This document shows, piece after piece, positions 18,732 to 27,174 of a DNA stretch of 43,412 nt. Every line of letters starts with the position of its first letter. Positions within the stretch are counted from its first letter, which is position 1. The stretch is from Bacillota bacterium (GTDB taxonomy: Bacteria > Bacillota > SHA-98 > UBA4971). The notes under the pieces are model-generated. The model ran no database searches, was not told the origin of the DNA, and worked only from the letters and a program-made list of their open reading frames with translations. Made by a program: the position numbers and the translations under genes. The stretch is from NCBI GenBank assembly GCA_012842395.1, contig DUSX01000020.1:1-43412 (forward strand), given 5' to 3'.

Positions 18732-18842
18732 GGGCGCGGGGACGCAGGCGTGGTATAGGCGAACCGCTGAGGCGGATTGTTGGGAAGTCCCGTGGAAAAC
18801 ATCATATGGAACGTCGGGTGTTGGAGGGAGGAGTGGTTCAGG

Positions 18843-20006
18843 ATGTCGCTATCCAGACGTCGCTCGGAGAACAGGTTATGGCTCGATTGGGTTGCTGTGC
18901 TCGCGCTGTCCCTTGTGACGGGTGTGATGGTGCTTTCGCCCACAGCGCTGGCGGCTGATGACGCAGTCCAATCCGCTCAGTCCGCGGTGAGGGAGGTGAG
19001 CCTCCAGGAATGCCGTGAGCTCGCGCTGAAATCCAGCTCAAGCGTGCTCCTTGCCGCGAACGCAGTGAAGGATGCCGAGCTCGCGCTGGCGCAGGCAGAG
19101 GCCAGCAACCTCACAAAGCCATCTCCAACGTCACTCTATCAGGCTCGTGTGAACCTTTCCGTCGCACAGAAGAATCTCGAGATAGCCAAGCAGGACGCCG
19201 TGCTCAACACAGACCAGCTTTATTACTCTCTTCTCAAGGCCGAACACCTGGTGGACATCTCCGAACAGGCGCTTACCCTCGCAGAGAAGCAGCTCGAGGT
19301 GGCGAAGGCCAAGGAGAAAGTGGGCATGGCGACCAAGCTCGACTTGATGAGGGCGGAGAACCAGGTCGCCTCAGCGCGGAACAGCCTCGAGAGCGCCACG
19401 CTCAACAGGGATCTCGCGATGGTCTCGCTGAATCAGGCCATCGGGCTCGCGCCGGAGACGGTCCTCCGTCTGAGCGATGAGTTCTCCTACGAGAAGACGG
19501 GGGACCTCGACCTCGAGGCGAGCATTGAATTCGCTCTCGCCAACCGCGTTGAGGTCGCGCAAGCGCAATCGAGCGTCGATGTGGCGGACATGGAGGTCAG
19601 CCTCGCAGACAACGACTTCACGCCTAGGCTCACATACGAGCGGGCCAAGCTCGCAGCGGACGATGCGAGGGTGAGGCTTGCGGACCAGCGCAACAAGATA
19701 GCCATGGCAGTCCGCCAGGCATACGTCTCCCTCAAGCAGGCCGAGGCCAAGGTGGACCTCACGGCCAAGAAGGTCGACGAGGCAAAGGAGAACCTCCGCG
19801 TGACTCAGTTGCTTTTCGACGCGGACATGGCCACGAACCTGGACGTCCTGACCGCTCAGAACCAGTATACTCAAAGCCAAATCGACGCGCTCCAGGCAAT
19901 ATACGACTACAACGTCGCAAGATCCCAGTTTAGGCGGGCTTGCGGTGATACGAACGTCGGGAACACCAACACCACGAGCGCCGAAAACGGAGGTACCGCG
20001 TCGTGA
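18843..20006 (+). CDS. TolC-family protein apparently lacking barrel strands
   Basis: A 387-residue exported protein with signal peptide (cleavage about residue 37, after TALA). It has the two-fold TolC repeat of long coiled-coil helices with the motif GMATKLDLMRAENQ near the middle and FDADMATNLDVLTAQNQ near the end. Where TolC has its two strand hairpins per repeat there are only short turns: NLTKPSPTSLY in the first half and DNDFTPRLTY in the second. It thus looks like a helical tunnel without an outer-membrane barrel and is about 130 residues shorter than its neighbour. Start ATG 18843 has GGGAGGAG nine bases ahead. Its stop overlaps the next gene by four bases. It may act as a periplasmic or cell-wall duct; this is inference. 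Confidence 0.85.
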   Translation: MSLSRRRSENRLWLDWVAVLALSLVTGVMVLSPTALAADDAVQSAQSAVREVSLQECRELALKSSSSVLLAANAVKDAELALAQAEASNLTKPSPTSLYQARVNLSVAQKNLEIAKQDAVLNTDQLYYSLLKAEHLVDISEQALTLAEKQLEVAKAKEKVGMATKLDLMRAENQVASARNSLESATLNRDLAMVSLNQAIGLAPETVLRLSDEFSYEKTGDLDLEASIEFALANRVEVAQAQSSVDVADMEVSLADNDFTPRLTYERAKLAADDARVRLADQRNKIAMAVRQAYVSLKQAEAKVDLTAKKVDEAKENLRVTQLLFDADMATNLDVLTAQNQYTQSQIDALQAIYDYNVARSQFRRACGDTNVGNTNTTSAENGGTAS

Positions 20007-21565
20007 CGAACATACGAACGACAGTCAAGCGCCTCCCCAGGCTCTTGCTCCCGCTCTTGTTCATTCTCGCTGCGATTGCGGCGGGGACCGCCTTCCCAGC
20101 TGCGCCGGGCACCGGGTGGGTCGAAGCTGCAGACAGCGCCGCGCCGCCGGCACCTGCGTCCCCGTCGACGCCGACGTCGACTTCGCCGTCGACGTCCACT
20201 CCAGCGTCGCGAGCGTCGCAACCGGTCCATTTGACGCTGGCTGAGGCGCTCGACCTTGCCGCCAGACAAAACCCGGACCTCGTCAGCAGCATGCAAGCGC
20301 TCGAGCTCGGGCGCTCCAAGCTCCGCGAGAGCAGCGGCGGCAGGCAGCCGAAAGTTGCCGTCCAGGGCTATTATGGTAACACATTCCTCGACTCGGCATC
20401 GGACGCGAGTTCGTCTGTAAGCGTCACGGTGAGCCAGACGCTGCCTGGTGTCCTCCCGGCACCGTTCAGCGTCGGGCTCTCGGCCACCCAACTCGCCGCC
20501 ATGGACCTGGACGAAGCAGAGCTGGAACTTGCCAAGGCCAAACAGAACACGATGTTCAACGTGATCTCCGCGTACCTCGGCGTGCTCAGGGCCCAGCAGA
20601 TGAGGTCTTTGAGCGACGGGTCGGTGGAGTCCGCGTCCAACCTGGTGGATGAGGTGAACACCAAGTTGGCGCTCGGAGTGGCGACTAAGCTCGACCTCAT
20701 GAAGGCGGAAAGCCAGCTCGACCAGGCGAAGTTCAACCAGCTCAAAGCACAGGACGACCTCAATGCCGCGATGCGATCCCTCGCACTGCTCTTGGGTCTG
20801 CCTGCCGAGACTGAGTTCGACCTGGTCAACGAGTTCCAGGTCGAGACGAACGACGAGAGCCTCGAGGAACTCGTGCAGCTCGCCTTCGAAAACCGGAGTG
20901 AGGTGAAACAGGCGAGCTTGTCAGTGGAAAAGGCCCGCGCCGCCGTGGACACGGCACGGCGCGCCCTGTGGCCCTCGGTTGGCCTTTCCGCAAGTTACTC
21001 TAAGCCCGGGGACGTTTCCCTCACCGCCACTGGATCGCTCGGCCTCACAACAGGGCAAGCAGGCTGGACGCTCACGCTCTCGAAAGGGGACGCCGAAGAC
21101 TCTCGCTCCGCGGCGGGAACGCCCGGCGGGATCGGGCTGGGGTCCAAGTCGTCCGAGCCGGTGACGAACGTCGGCATCGAGGTGTCGTGGTCTCTCTGGG
21201 ACGGTGGAGTGACCCGCGAGAAGCTCACGCAGGCCGAGACGACCTTGAAGATGCAACAGGACGCGCTGGAGCGTCAGAAGCAGGCGGTGGTCGAGGACGT
21301 GTACGCGGCCGCAGTGGGATTGAAGCAGGCCGTGCAAAAGCTGGAGCTCGCCGGGAAAGCGGTGGGCGAGGCGGAAGAAGCACTCCGCGTGACCAAGGCG
21401 CGTTTTGATGCGGGAGCGGCGGTCATGGCGGAGGTCATCGACGCCACCCAATCTCTCGCCAGCGCAAAAGTCGAGCAGATCCAGGCCTTGTTCGATTGCT
21501 ACCTCGCACGGGCCCGCTTGGGCAAGGCGGTGGGATTGTTGGGACATGAGGGGTGGAAGCTATGA
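20003..21565 (+). CDS. TolC-family outer-membrane efflux protein with barrel strands
   Basis: A 520-residue TolC-type exit duct. It has a signal peptide (about 1-43), a Ser/Thr/Pro linker (about 44-75), then two helical repeats. Unlike the preceding gene it keeps the strand pairs: KVAVQGYYGNTF and SVSVTVSQTLPG with FSVGLSATQLA in repeat one; SVGLSASYSK, SLTATGSLGL, WTLTLSKG and VGIEVSWSLWDGG in repeat two. GVATKLDLMKAESQ matches the same motif in the neighbour, so the two are paralogues. Start is GTG 20003, in a 4-base overlap with the preceding stop, and it overlaps the next gene by four bases. With the adaptor and ABC genes it would complete a tripartite pump. A true barrel implies an outer membrane. 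Confidence 0.9.
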   Translation: MTNIRTTVKRLPRLLLPLLFILAAIAAGTAFPAAPGTGWVEAADSAAPPAPASPSTPTSTSPSTSTPASRASQPVHLTLAEALDLAARQNPDLVSSMQALELGRSKLRESSGGRQPKVAVQGYYGNTFLDSASDASSSVSVTVSQTLPGVLPAPFSVGLSATQLAAMDLDEAELELAKAKQNTMFNVISAYLGVLRAQQMRSLSDGSVESASNLVDEVNTKLALGVATKLDLMKAESQLDQAKFNQLKAQDDLNAAMRSLALLLGLPAETEFDLVNEFQVETNDESLEELVQLAFENRSEVKQASLSVEKARAAVDTARRALWPSVGLSASYSKPGDVSLTATGSLGLTTGQAGWTLTLSKGDAEDSRSAAGTPGGIGLGSKSSEPVTNVGIEVSWSLWDGGVTREKLTQAETTLKMQQDALERQKQAVVEDVYAAAVGLKQAVQKLELAGKAVGEAEEALRVTKARFDAGAAVMAEVIDATQSLASAKVEQIQALFDCYLARARLGKAVGLLGHEGWKL

Positions 21566-23097
21566 CTGCAAATCGCACAAGAGGTAAAGGCAAGCGCCGC
21601 CTAGCGGTCGTCATGGTCGTCGCCGTGTGCGTGGTGGGGATAGCGGGATACGGCGTCTATAGGGCATTCTTCGCCGGTAACCGGGGTGCCGCAAGCTCGC
21701 AGCAGTTGTACCGGCTTGTCCCGGTGCAGAGAGGGTCGATCACCCTGAAGATCACGGCCTCGGGCACCGTAAGCGCAGGTTCGACCTACGAGGTGGCTCC
21801 CAAGGTCAGCGGCACCGTCACGCAGGTCCTGATTAAACAGGGAGACGCTGTGAGGAAGGGCCAGGAGCTCGTCATTCTCGATGATACCGATGCCCGCCAG
21901 CGTCTCCAGGAAGCCAAGGATAACCTGGCAGTTGCAGAGGCGAAGCTCGTACAGGCTCAAACGCAGGCGAAGCTCGCCCCCACGCAGAACCAGCTCGCTG
22001 TCGAGCAGGCCAGGGTAAACCTGCTCAACGCTGAGGCAAAGCTGGCACAGCTCAAAGAGGGAGCAACGACCCAGGACATCGAGCAGGCCAAGTCCCAGGT
22101 CACCCAAGCGCAGCTCTCGGTGGATGCCGCGAATAAGGAGTACGAGCGCAACAAGACCCTCTTCGAACAGGGCGCGGTGACGCGGCAGCAACTGGAGAGC
22201 GCCGAGAACAAGTATCTTACCGCCGTTGAATCGCTGAAGTCGGCGCAGCAGAAGCTCGATTCGCTGCTTGCGGGGCCAGATCCTGACGAGCTTGCGGCGG
22301 CTGAGGCGGCGGTGTCCCAGGCCAAGCTGAACCTAAGCCTCGCCGAGGCCAACGCCGATACAACGAGCGCCCAGCAAGAGCTCCTCACCGCGCAGGCTCA
22401 GGTAGTGCAGGCCAGAAACGCTGTGAGCGCGGCAGAGCGTGACCTCGCTCTCACGCGGGTCGTGTCTCCCATAGATGGAACGGTCACGCAGGTCTCGGCG
22501 CAGGTAGGACAGGTTGTGGGACAATCGAGCGTCCTCGCGACCGTGGCGGATCTCACGTACCTTCAGGTCGTGGCGAATGTGGATGAGACGGACGTCCACA
22601 GCGTTAAGGTCGGCCAACAGGCCGATGTCAAGGTGGAGTCCCTCCCGGACAAGGTCTTTAGCGGTGTAGTTGAAAGCGTTGCTTCCCAAGGCAAGGTCAT
22701 CAGCAGCGTGGTTTACTTCGAGGTAACCATCAAGGTCACCGACGACACCAGGACCTTGAAACCCGGGATGACGGCCGACGTCGACATCGTCATGGATCGC
22801 CGCACAAACGTGCTCACGATCCCCAACGCGGCGCTGGAGGAGCGGCGAGGGCGCCTGATGGCGCGGACCCTGGATGAAAAGGGTGAGCCGTTCTTCAAGC
22901 GGGTTGAGCTCGGCATAACTGACGGGACCACAACCGAGGTCATATCGGGGCTCGCGGAGGGCGACATGGTAGCAGTCAGAAGCTCTGCTGCCGCCTCCAC
23001 GGGTACTACCGGAACGAGCAATCAGCGGAACTCGAACCGCACGACTCGTGGCATGCCGGAGGGCCCGGGAATGTTCATCATGGGGGGACCTCGATAG
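21562..23097 (+). CDS. macA: MacA/HlyD-type periplasmic adaptor protein
   Basis: A 511-residue membrane fusion protein linking the inner-membrane ABC transporter to TolC. One N-terminal membrane anchor (about 14-33) follows basic residues. Next come a barrel-like strand segment, the first lipoyl half (GTVTQVLIKQGDAVRKGQELVILD), a very long coiled coil (about 115-300, rich in Gln, Ala and Glu) and the second lipoyl half (VVSPIDGTVTQVSAQVGQVV). The beta-barrel domain (VNVDETDVHSVKVGQQADVKVES) and a membrane-proximal domain follow. The C-terminal tail is Ser/Thr/Asn-rich with an MFIMGGPR end. Start ATG 21562, overlapping the preceding stop by four bases. The coiled coil is longer than in E. coli MacA, which may suit the barrel-less TolC-like partner. 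Confidence 0.9.
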   Translation: MTANRTRGKGKRRLAVVMVVAVCVVGIAGYGVYRAFFAGNRGAASSQQLYRLVPVQRGSITLKITASGTVSAGSTYEVAPKVSGTVTQVLIKQGDAVRKGQELVILDDTDARQRLQEAKDNLAVAEAKLVQAQTQAKLAPTQNQLAVEQARVNLLNAEAKLAQLKEGATTQDIEQAKSQVTQAQLSVDAANKEYERNKTLFEQGAVTRQQLESAENKYLTAVESLKSAQQKLDSLLAGPDPDELAAAEAAVSQAKLNLSLAEANADTTSAQQELLTAQAQVVQARNAVSAAERDLALTRVVSPIDGTVTQVSAQVGQVVGQSSVLATVADLTYLQVVANVDETDVHSVKVGQQADVKVESLPDKVFSGVVESVASQGKVISSVVYFEVTIKVTDDTRTLKPGMTADVDIVMDRRTNVLTIPNAALEERRGRLMARTLDEKGEPFFKRVELGITDGTTTEVISGLAEGDMVAVRSSAAASTGTTGTSNQRNSNRTTRGMPEGPGMFIMGGPR

Positions 23098-23176
23098 ACG
23101 CGAACGGCACGCCGGGGCCGCGGGCCGCGCCGGCCCGTGACCCGTCCCGGCGGCGCACGTATGGGGTGAGTTGAGC

Positions 23177-23947
23177 GTGATCAGAGTTGACGGGTTAAAA
23201 AAGACATACAAGCTCGGCAGCGTCGAGGTCGAAGCGCTCCGGGGCGTGTCTCTCAGCATCGACGAGGGAGAATTCGTCGCTATCATGGGCCCGTCTGGCT
23301 CGGGGAAGACGACGTTCATGAACATCCTCGGTTGCCTGGACCAGCCCACGGAAGGGACTTATTCCCTCGATGGGGTGCTCGTGAGCGACATGAACGACAC
23401 TGAGCTCGCCCGCGTGAGAAACCAGCGCATAGGGTTCGTGTTTCAGACGTTCAACCTCCTCCCGAGGCTGGATGCTGTGGCCAACGTCGAGCTGCCGCTG
23501 GTTTACGCGGGCGTCCCGAGGCACACCCGGAGGCTCGTTGCGATGAAGGCTCTTGAGGCGGTGGGGCTCGCGGAGCGTCTCCATCACAAACCTTCGGAGC
23601 TCTCGGGCGGGCAACAACAGAGGGTCGCCATAGCGCGAAGCCTAGTGACGCGGCCAGAGATAATCCTTGCGGACGAACCCACGGGGAATTTGGACACCAA
23701 AGCGGGCGCGGAGATCATGGCGATATTCCAGGCGCTCAACAACACCGGCATCACCGTGGTCCTTGTCACCCACGATGCTGACATTGCGCAGTACGCCAAG
23801 AGAATCGTCCGCTTTCGCGACGGCGTCATAGTCGCGGATGAACCGGTCGCCTCGAGGACGATAGCGGAGCGGGACGAGGCGCTGGACGCGTCGATCGCCG
23901 GCCTCACGCGTGGGCGCGCCCCTGAGGAGGAGGTGAAGGCTGGATGA
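23177..23947 (+). CDS. ABC transporter ATPase, MacB/LolD/FtsE type
   Basis: A 256-residue ATPase that powers the adjacent permease. Walker A is GPSGSGKT (38-45), the Q loop [10 protein letters not shown] (88-97), the signature [14 protein letters not shown] (142-155), Walker [13 protein letters not shown] (162-173) and the switch His199 in VLVTHD. This spacing is typical of the MacB/LolD group. I start at GTG 23177 behind GGGGTGAG; TTG 23171 in the same frame has no room for a ribosome site. A C-terminal tail of about 35 residues after VRFRDGVIV is longer than usual. Overlaps the permease start by four bases. Confidence 0.93.
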   Translation: MIRVDGLKKTYKLGSVEVEALRGVSLSIDEGEFVAIMGPSGSGKTTFMNILGCLDQPTEGTYSLDGVLVSDMNDTELARVRNQRIGFVFQTFNLLPRLDAVANVELPLVYAGVPRHTRRLVAMKALEAVGLAERLHHKPSELSGGQQQRVAIARSLVTRPEIILADEPTGNLDTKAGAEIMAIFQALNNTGITVVLVTHDADIAQYAKRIVRFRDGVIVADEPVASRTIAERDEALDASIAGLTRGRAPEEEVKAG

Positions 23948-25152
23948 ACCTGCTCGAAAGCGTCCGCACCGCACTCCTCGGCATCACCAGCAACAAGATG
24001 CGTTCGGGCCTCACGATGCTGGGGGTCATCATAGGGGTTGCCGCAGTGGTCATCATGGTAGCGATCGGCGAGGGAGCAAACCGCCAGGTGTCATCGCAGA
24101 TAGAGCGACTCGGCTCTAACCTCCTCGTCATCATGCCTGGCCGGACCCGGGAGCCGGGTGCACAGATAAGGGGAGCGTTCGGAAGCATGGACGTCCTCAC
24201 GATGGACGACGTCCAGGCGATACGCGACGAGTGCCCATCCGTAAGCGCCGTGGCCCCGGAGGTTTCACGAGGCACCACTGTAAGGTACGGAACGAGCAGC
24301 CTTCAGACGCAGGTCGTGGCCACGACCCCGGATTACCTGACGGTCAGGGCGTTCAACGTCGCCTCGGGCTCGTTCTTCACAGAACAAGACGTTGAGTACG
24401 CCACGAAAGTTGCCGTGGTGGGGCAAGGCGTCGTAGACGAGCTCTTTTCAGGCGCTGACCCCATCGGGCAGGAGCTCAAGGTCGGCCAGGTACGCCTGAA
24501 GGTCATCGGCGTCATGGAGTCCAAGGGACAAAGCGGCATGACCAACATAGACGATGCCATATACGTTCCGATAACGACCGCGCAGAGGCGCCTCCTCGGG
24601 ACCAAGTACGTGCGCACAATCTACGCCCAGGCCAAGGACGCGAAATCCATGGACGCGGCCAATGACGAGATAAGCGCGGTCCTCGCTGCCCGCTTGGGTA
24701 GCACCGACGCTTTCTACGTGAGAAACCAGGCCGATGTCCTCAGCGCCGCCCAGGACGTCACGCGCGTGTTCACGGTGCTTCTCGCGGGCATCGCCAGCGT
24801 GTCCCTGCTTGTCGGCGGGATCGGAGTCATGAACATAATGCTCGTGTCCGTTACCGAACGAACGAGAGAGATAGGGCTCCGCAAGGCCATCGGCGCGAGG
24901 ACCGTGGATATCCTGATGCAGTTCCTCATAGAGTCGATCGTGCTCAGCCTGGTGGGGGGAGTCGTCGGGATCATCGTCGGCATCGCAGGGTCGAGGATCG
25001 CGGCGCGCGTCGCCGGATGGCCGTCGGCCGTCTCTGTCGGTGCCGTGTTGGTGCCGTTCTGCTTCTCGCTTGCCGTCGGCCTGTTCTTCGGGATTTACCC
25101 GGCGAGCAGGGCGGCACGGCTGAACCCCGTTGAAGCCTTGCGCTATGAGTGA
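23944..25152 (+). CDS. macB: MacB-type ABC transporter permease
   Basis: A 402-residue type VII ABC permease without its own ATPase domain, unlike E. coli MacB. The N-terminal membrane helix is near 15-38 ([20 protein letters not shown]), followed by a large extracytoplasmic MacB core (about 45-275). The FtsX domain has three helices near 275-395, with the [20 protein letters not shown] motif and [10 protein letters not shown]. Such proteins drive the adaptor-TolC tunnel by mechanical movement rather than carrying substrate across the membrane. Substrates in the family include macrolides, peptides and lipoproteins; none can be chosen here. The ATG overlaps the ATPase stop. Confidence 0.93.
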   Translation: MNLLESVRTALLGITSNKMRSGLTMLGVIIGVAAVVIMVAIGEGANRQVSSQIERLGSNLLVIMPGRTREPGAQIRGAFGSMDVLTMDDVQAIRDECPSVSAVAPEVSRGTTVRYGTSSLQTQVVATTPDYLTVRAFNVASGSFFTEQDVEYATKVAVVGQGVVDELFSGADPIGQELKVGQVRLKVIGVMESKGQSGMTNIDDAIYVPITTAQRRLLGTKYVRTIYAQAKDAKSMDAANDEISAVLAARLGSTDAFYVRNQADVLSAAQDVTRVFTVLLAGIASVSLLVGGIGVMNIMLVSVTERTREIGLRKAIGARTVDILMQFLIESIVLSLVGGVVGIIVGIAGSRIAARVAGWPSAVSVGAVLVPFCFSLAVGLFFGIYPASRAARLNPVEALRYE

Positions 25153-25262
25153 GCACGAAGACCAAACGCGAGTGAGACTCTTGACAGCTCCCACGTTGAG
25201 GTTCAGCGGTCTTGTGAGCAAGTGATAAGTAATGGCAGTAATGGCCGGCGGAGAAGGGCGCG

Positions 25263-25319
25263 GAATTCGGGGATCCGGCCGGTTCGGTTGGCGGCTGAAC
25301 TGGCCGGATTCTCCCGATC
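25263..25319. repeat. Imperfect inverted repeat after the permease gene
   Basis: GGATCCGGCCGGTTC (25271-25285) pairs with GAACTGGCCGGATTC (25297-25311), and outer bases extend the pairing imperfectly. The hairpin lies between the permease stop and the next gene's likely ribosome site. It could be a processing or attenuation element; no T-run follows. It resembles the dispersed repeats in the window only loosely. Confidence 0.4.
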
Positions 25320-25360
25320 CGTGGCTGGCCTCGCTCCCTGGGGAGGAGGTGGAACGCGAA

Positions 25361-26383
25361 GTGGAACGCGAAATGGTTCGTGCGAAGCGTGGCTTGGACT
25401 CGGAAACGGCGGGAATCGCAAACCTGCCGCGTTGTGCGCGAGCACAGGAATGCGCGCGAGGAGCGGATGGAACACCGTGGGCGCCGCCAGCCCGTCCGGC
25501 CGGCCCCGCTGTCGGCTCCACTGCCGAAGCACGCAGGCTCGTGACGGCCTGGAGCACCGCGAGGCACATCAGGGGCAGTAGCAGTAGCAAGGGCAAGGGC
25601 AGCGCTAGAACCGGGACCAGGGGCGCGCAGACGGTGCTCGCGGCACTGGCGCTGACCATGATAGCTGTCACGGCAAGCGTGATCGCCGACGAGCCCGCCG
25701 CGCGTGCCGCGGCCATGGGGCTGGCCCAAGCCGGCGTCCAGGTCCAGGCTCAAGCGCCGGCGACGCGAGGCGGCCAATTGGTGGTGCAAAGAGAAGCCGT
25801 TGAACAGGACCTCGTTTGGCTTCTTGCCGGCATCATGGACATGGACCGCGACAAGAAGCTCGCCCTGACCCGGAAGCAGGCGGCGGACATTTGGCCGACC
25901 TTCAAGTCGCTCGCTGACAAAGGCCTCATCCGCCTGGAGGTTGACCCGGCCCAGTTCGAGTTCGGAAATCGTTTTGGATGGCAAGGCCCGGTGCCAGGAC
26001 AGACACAGGGTCAAACCCAAGGGCAGGGCGGCGGCCCGTCACAGGTAGACAGCGCGAGAGCCCAGGAGCTTCGCAAGCAGCGGCAGGCAAGGGAGGAAGC
26101 CCTCCGGCAGGCCATCGATGACATAGAGAAGACCCTCTCGGCGAAGCAGCTCGCGTACGTCGACAACTTCGACTTCAACCCAGCGGACTACGGCCTGGCG
26201 CCCAGGCTGGGAGGGGCTCGCCCGCAGGTGGCGCAGAACCAAAACCAGGGGCAATGGAGTCCGCCGAGCCAGCAAGAGATGCAGAGGCTCATAAAGACAG
26301 CAAGGGAAAACGCCCAGAAACTCGCGGACTTCTACAAGAAGTTCCAGGCCTTCATCCAGAAAAAGGCGGGCATCAAGGCATAG
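25361..26383 (+). CDS. Membrane-anchored or secreted protein with LTxxQ-like motifs
   Basis: About 340 residues, no firm family. A low-complexity N-terminal part is followed by one hydrophobic segment (about 90-112, TVLAALALTMIAVTASVIA), then an exported Gln- and Ala-rich part. Two LTxxQ-like motifs, LTRKQ (about 169) and LSAKQ (about 259), sit in helical surroundings (KQAADIWPTFKSLADKG; ARAQELRKQRQAREEALRQ), reminiscent of Spy/CpxP-type envelope chaperones. The spacer has Gly/Gln repeats (GQTQGQTQGQGGG). The true start is unclear: the frame opens at 25232, but I chose GTG 25361 behind GGAGGAGG, after the hairpin. A shorter product starting just before the hydrophobic segment is possible. Placed last in the efflux operon, it may help fold or sense envelope proteins; that is inference. 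Confidence 0.6.
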   Translation: MEREMVRAKRGLDSETAGIANLPRCARAQECARGADGTPWAPPARPAGPAVGSTAEARRLVTAWSTARHIRGSSSSKGKGSARTGTRGAQTVLAALALTMIAVTASVIADEPAARAAAMGLAQAGVQVQAQAPATRGGQLVVQREAVEQDLVWLLAGIMDMDRDKKLALTRKQAADIWPTFKSLADKGLIRLEVDPAQFEFGNRFGWQGPVPGQTQGQTQGQGGGPSQVDSARAQELRKQRQAREEALRQAIDDIEKTLSAKQLAYVDNFDFNPADYGLAPRLGGARPQVAQNQNQGQWSPPSQQEMQRLIKTARENAQKLADFYKKFQAFIQKKAGIKA

Positions 26384-26442
26384 CGCGGCGGAGGCTGACG
26401 CGCAGGCGCGCGCATGCGTGGACACCTCCGTCCTGGTGGAGG

Positions 26443-26543
26443 GGCCGGCCTTGCCCGCCAGGGACGGCGTGCTTGCGGCACGTCTCGTTCGAATTCGGCG
26501 CGCAAGATAGCCGAATTCTCCACGCCCCGTCGTGCAAGGCCGG
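26443..26543 (+). repeat. Dispersed palindromic repeat, copy A
   Basis: Shares with copies at 34630 and 41166 the blocks GGGACGGCG, GCTTGCGG, TCGTTCGAATT, GGCGC and ACGCCCCGTCGTGCAAG. Internal inverted repeat GAATTCGGC/GCCGAATTC, and outer repeat GCCGGCCTTGC (26443)/GCAAGGCCGGC (26533). It lies between the convergent 25361 gene and tRNA-Leu, so it may act as a two-way terminator or a REP/MITE-like element. Confidence 0.75.
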
Positions 26544-26630
26544 CAAGTCCGCTGCCATCGCTATATCTCGTTAGCCATTGTTGGCTTCGGCAACCTTCAA
26601 TAGGGGGGCCAGCAGGTCGGTACATGGAAA

Positions 26631-26718
26631 TGGTGCCGGAGGCGGGGCTCGAACCCGCATGGGCCTAGGGCCCGAGGGATTTTAAGTCCCTTGCGTCTGC
26701 CTGTTCCGCCACTCCGGC
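26631..26718 (-). tRNA. tRNA-Leu (anticodon TAA)
   Basis: Class II tRNA of 88 bases with encoded CCA. Acceptor GCCGGAG/CTCCGGC, anticodon stem AGGGA/TCCCT with loop CTTAAAA (anticodon TAA), a long variable arm (GGGCCCTAGGCCC region) and T arm GCGGG-TTCGAGC-CCCGC. Stands alone, read leftward. Confidence 0.96.
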
Positions 26719-27174
26719 ACTCGTGTGCTTCAGTTTCGTCTTGCGCCCCAAAACCCCGGGGACCTCCGCGCCGCCCTCGGGCGCTCGCGACCTCGGCGTT
26801 CCACCACTCCCCGGCGCCCCGGTTTGCGTTTACGTCCGCACTGCCTATCGTAATTATACCACGTCGTCCAGAAACCGTGCTAGGAGTTTTCGCCGCGCCT
26901 CACCGTCCGCCGCCATACACATGCGTCCGGTGCTTCGACTACTGGCAAGAGAGTGCCCCGGCACGTGCATATGGCCCACCCGTTTCGAGCAGACTCCTAA
27001 TTGGCGAGACACCGCGCGGGTCCGGCGCTAAGCCACGCCCGGCCCATAGGTGCAACCGGGCCACCACCGGGGCCGCCGAGGCCGCCCGCCCGCTGGCGCC
27101 GCGCCTGGAACGCTGCTGCCGCCAGGCTCACCCATTTCGCGCTGGCGGAACATGAGAAGAAATGAGAACGAACG
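26719..27174. other. Intergenic between tRNA-Leu and korA
   Basis: About 455 bases. On the minus strand TATAAT (26858-26853) is preceded by TG one base away, an extended -10 type promoter likely serving tRNA-Leu about 135 bases downstream; its -35 is poor. No gene is seen. The promoter for the rightward kor operon must be here or nearby but was not recognised. Confidence 0.45.

Noticed and set aside
22333-23349. 338-codon minus-strand open frame opposite the adaptor and ATPase
   Set aside because: Shadow of two real genes that carry complete conserved motifs on the plus strand.
24448-25716. 422-codon minus-strand open frame opposite the MacB permease
   Set aside because: Antisense to a clear permease gene, low-complexity, no ribosome site or family motif.
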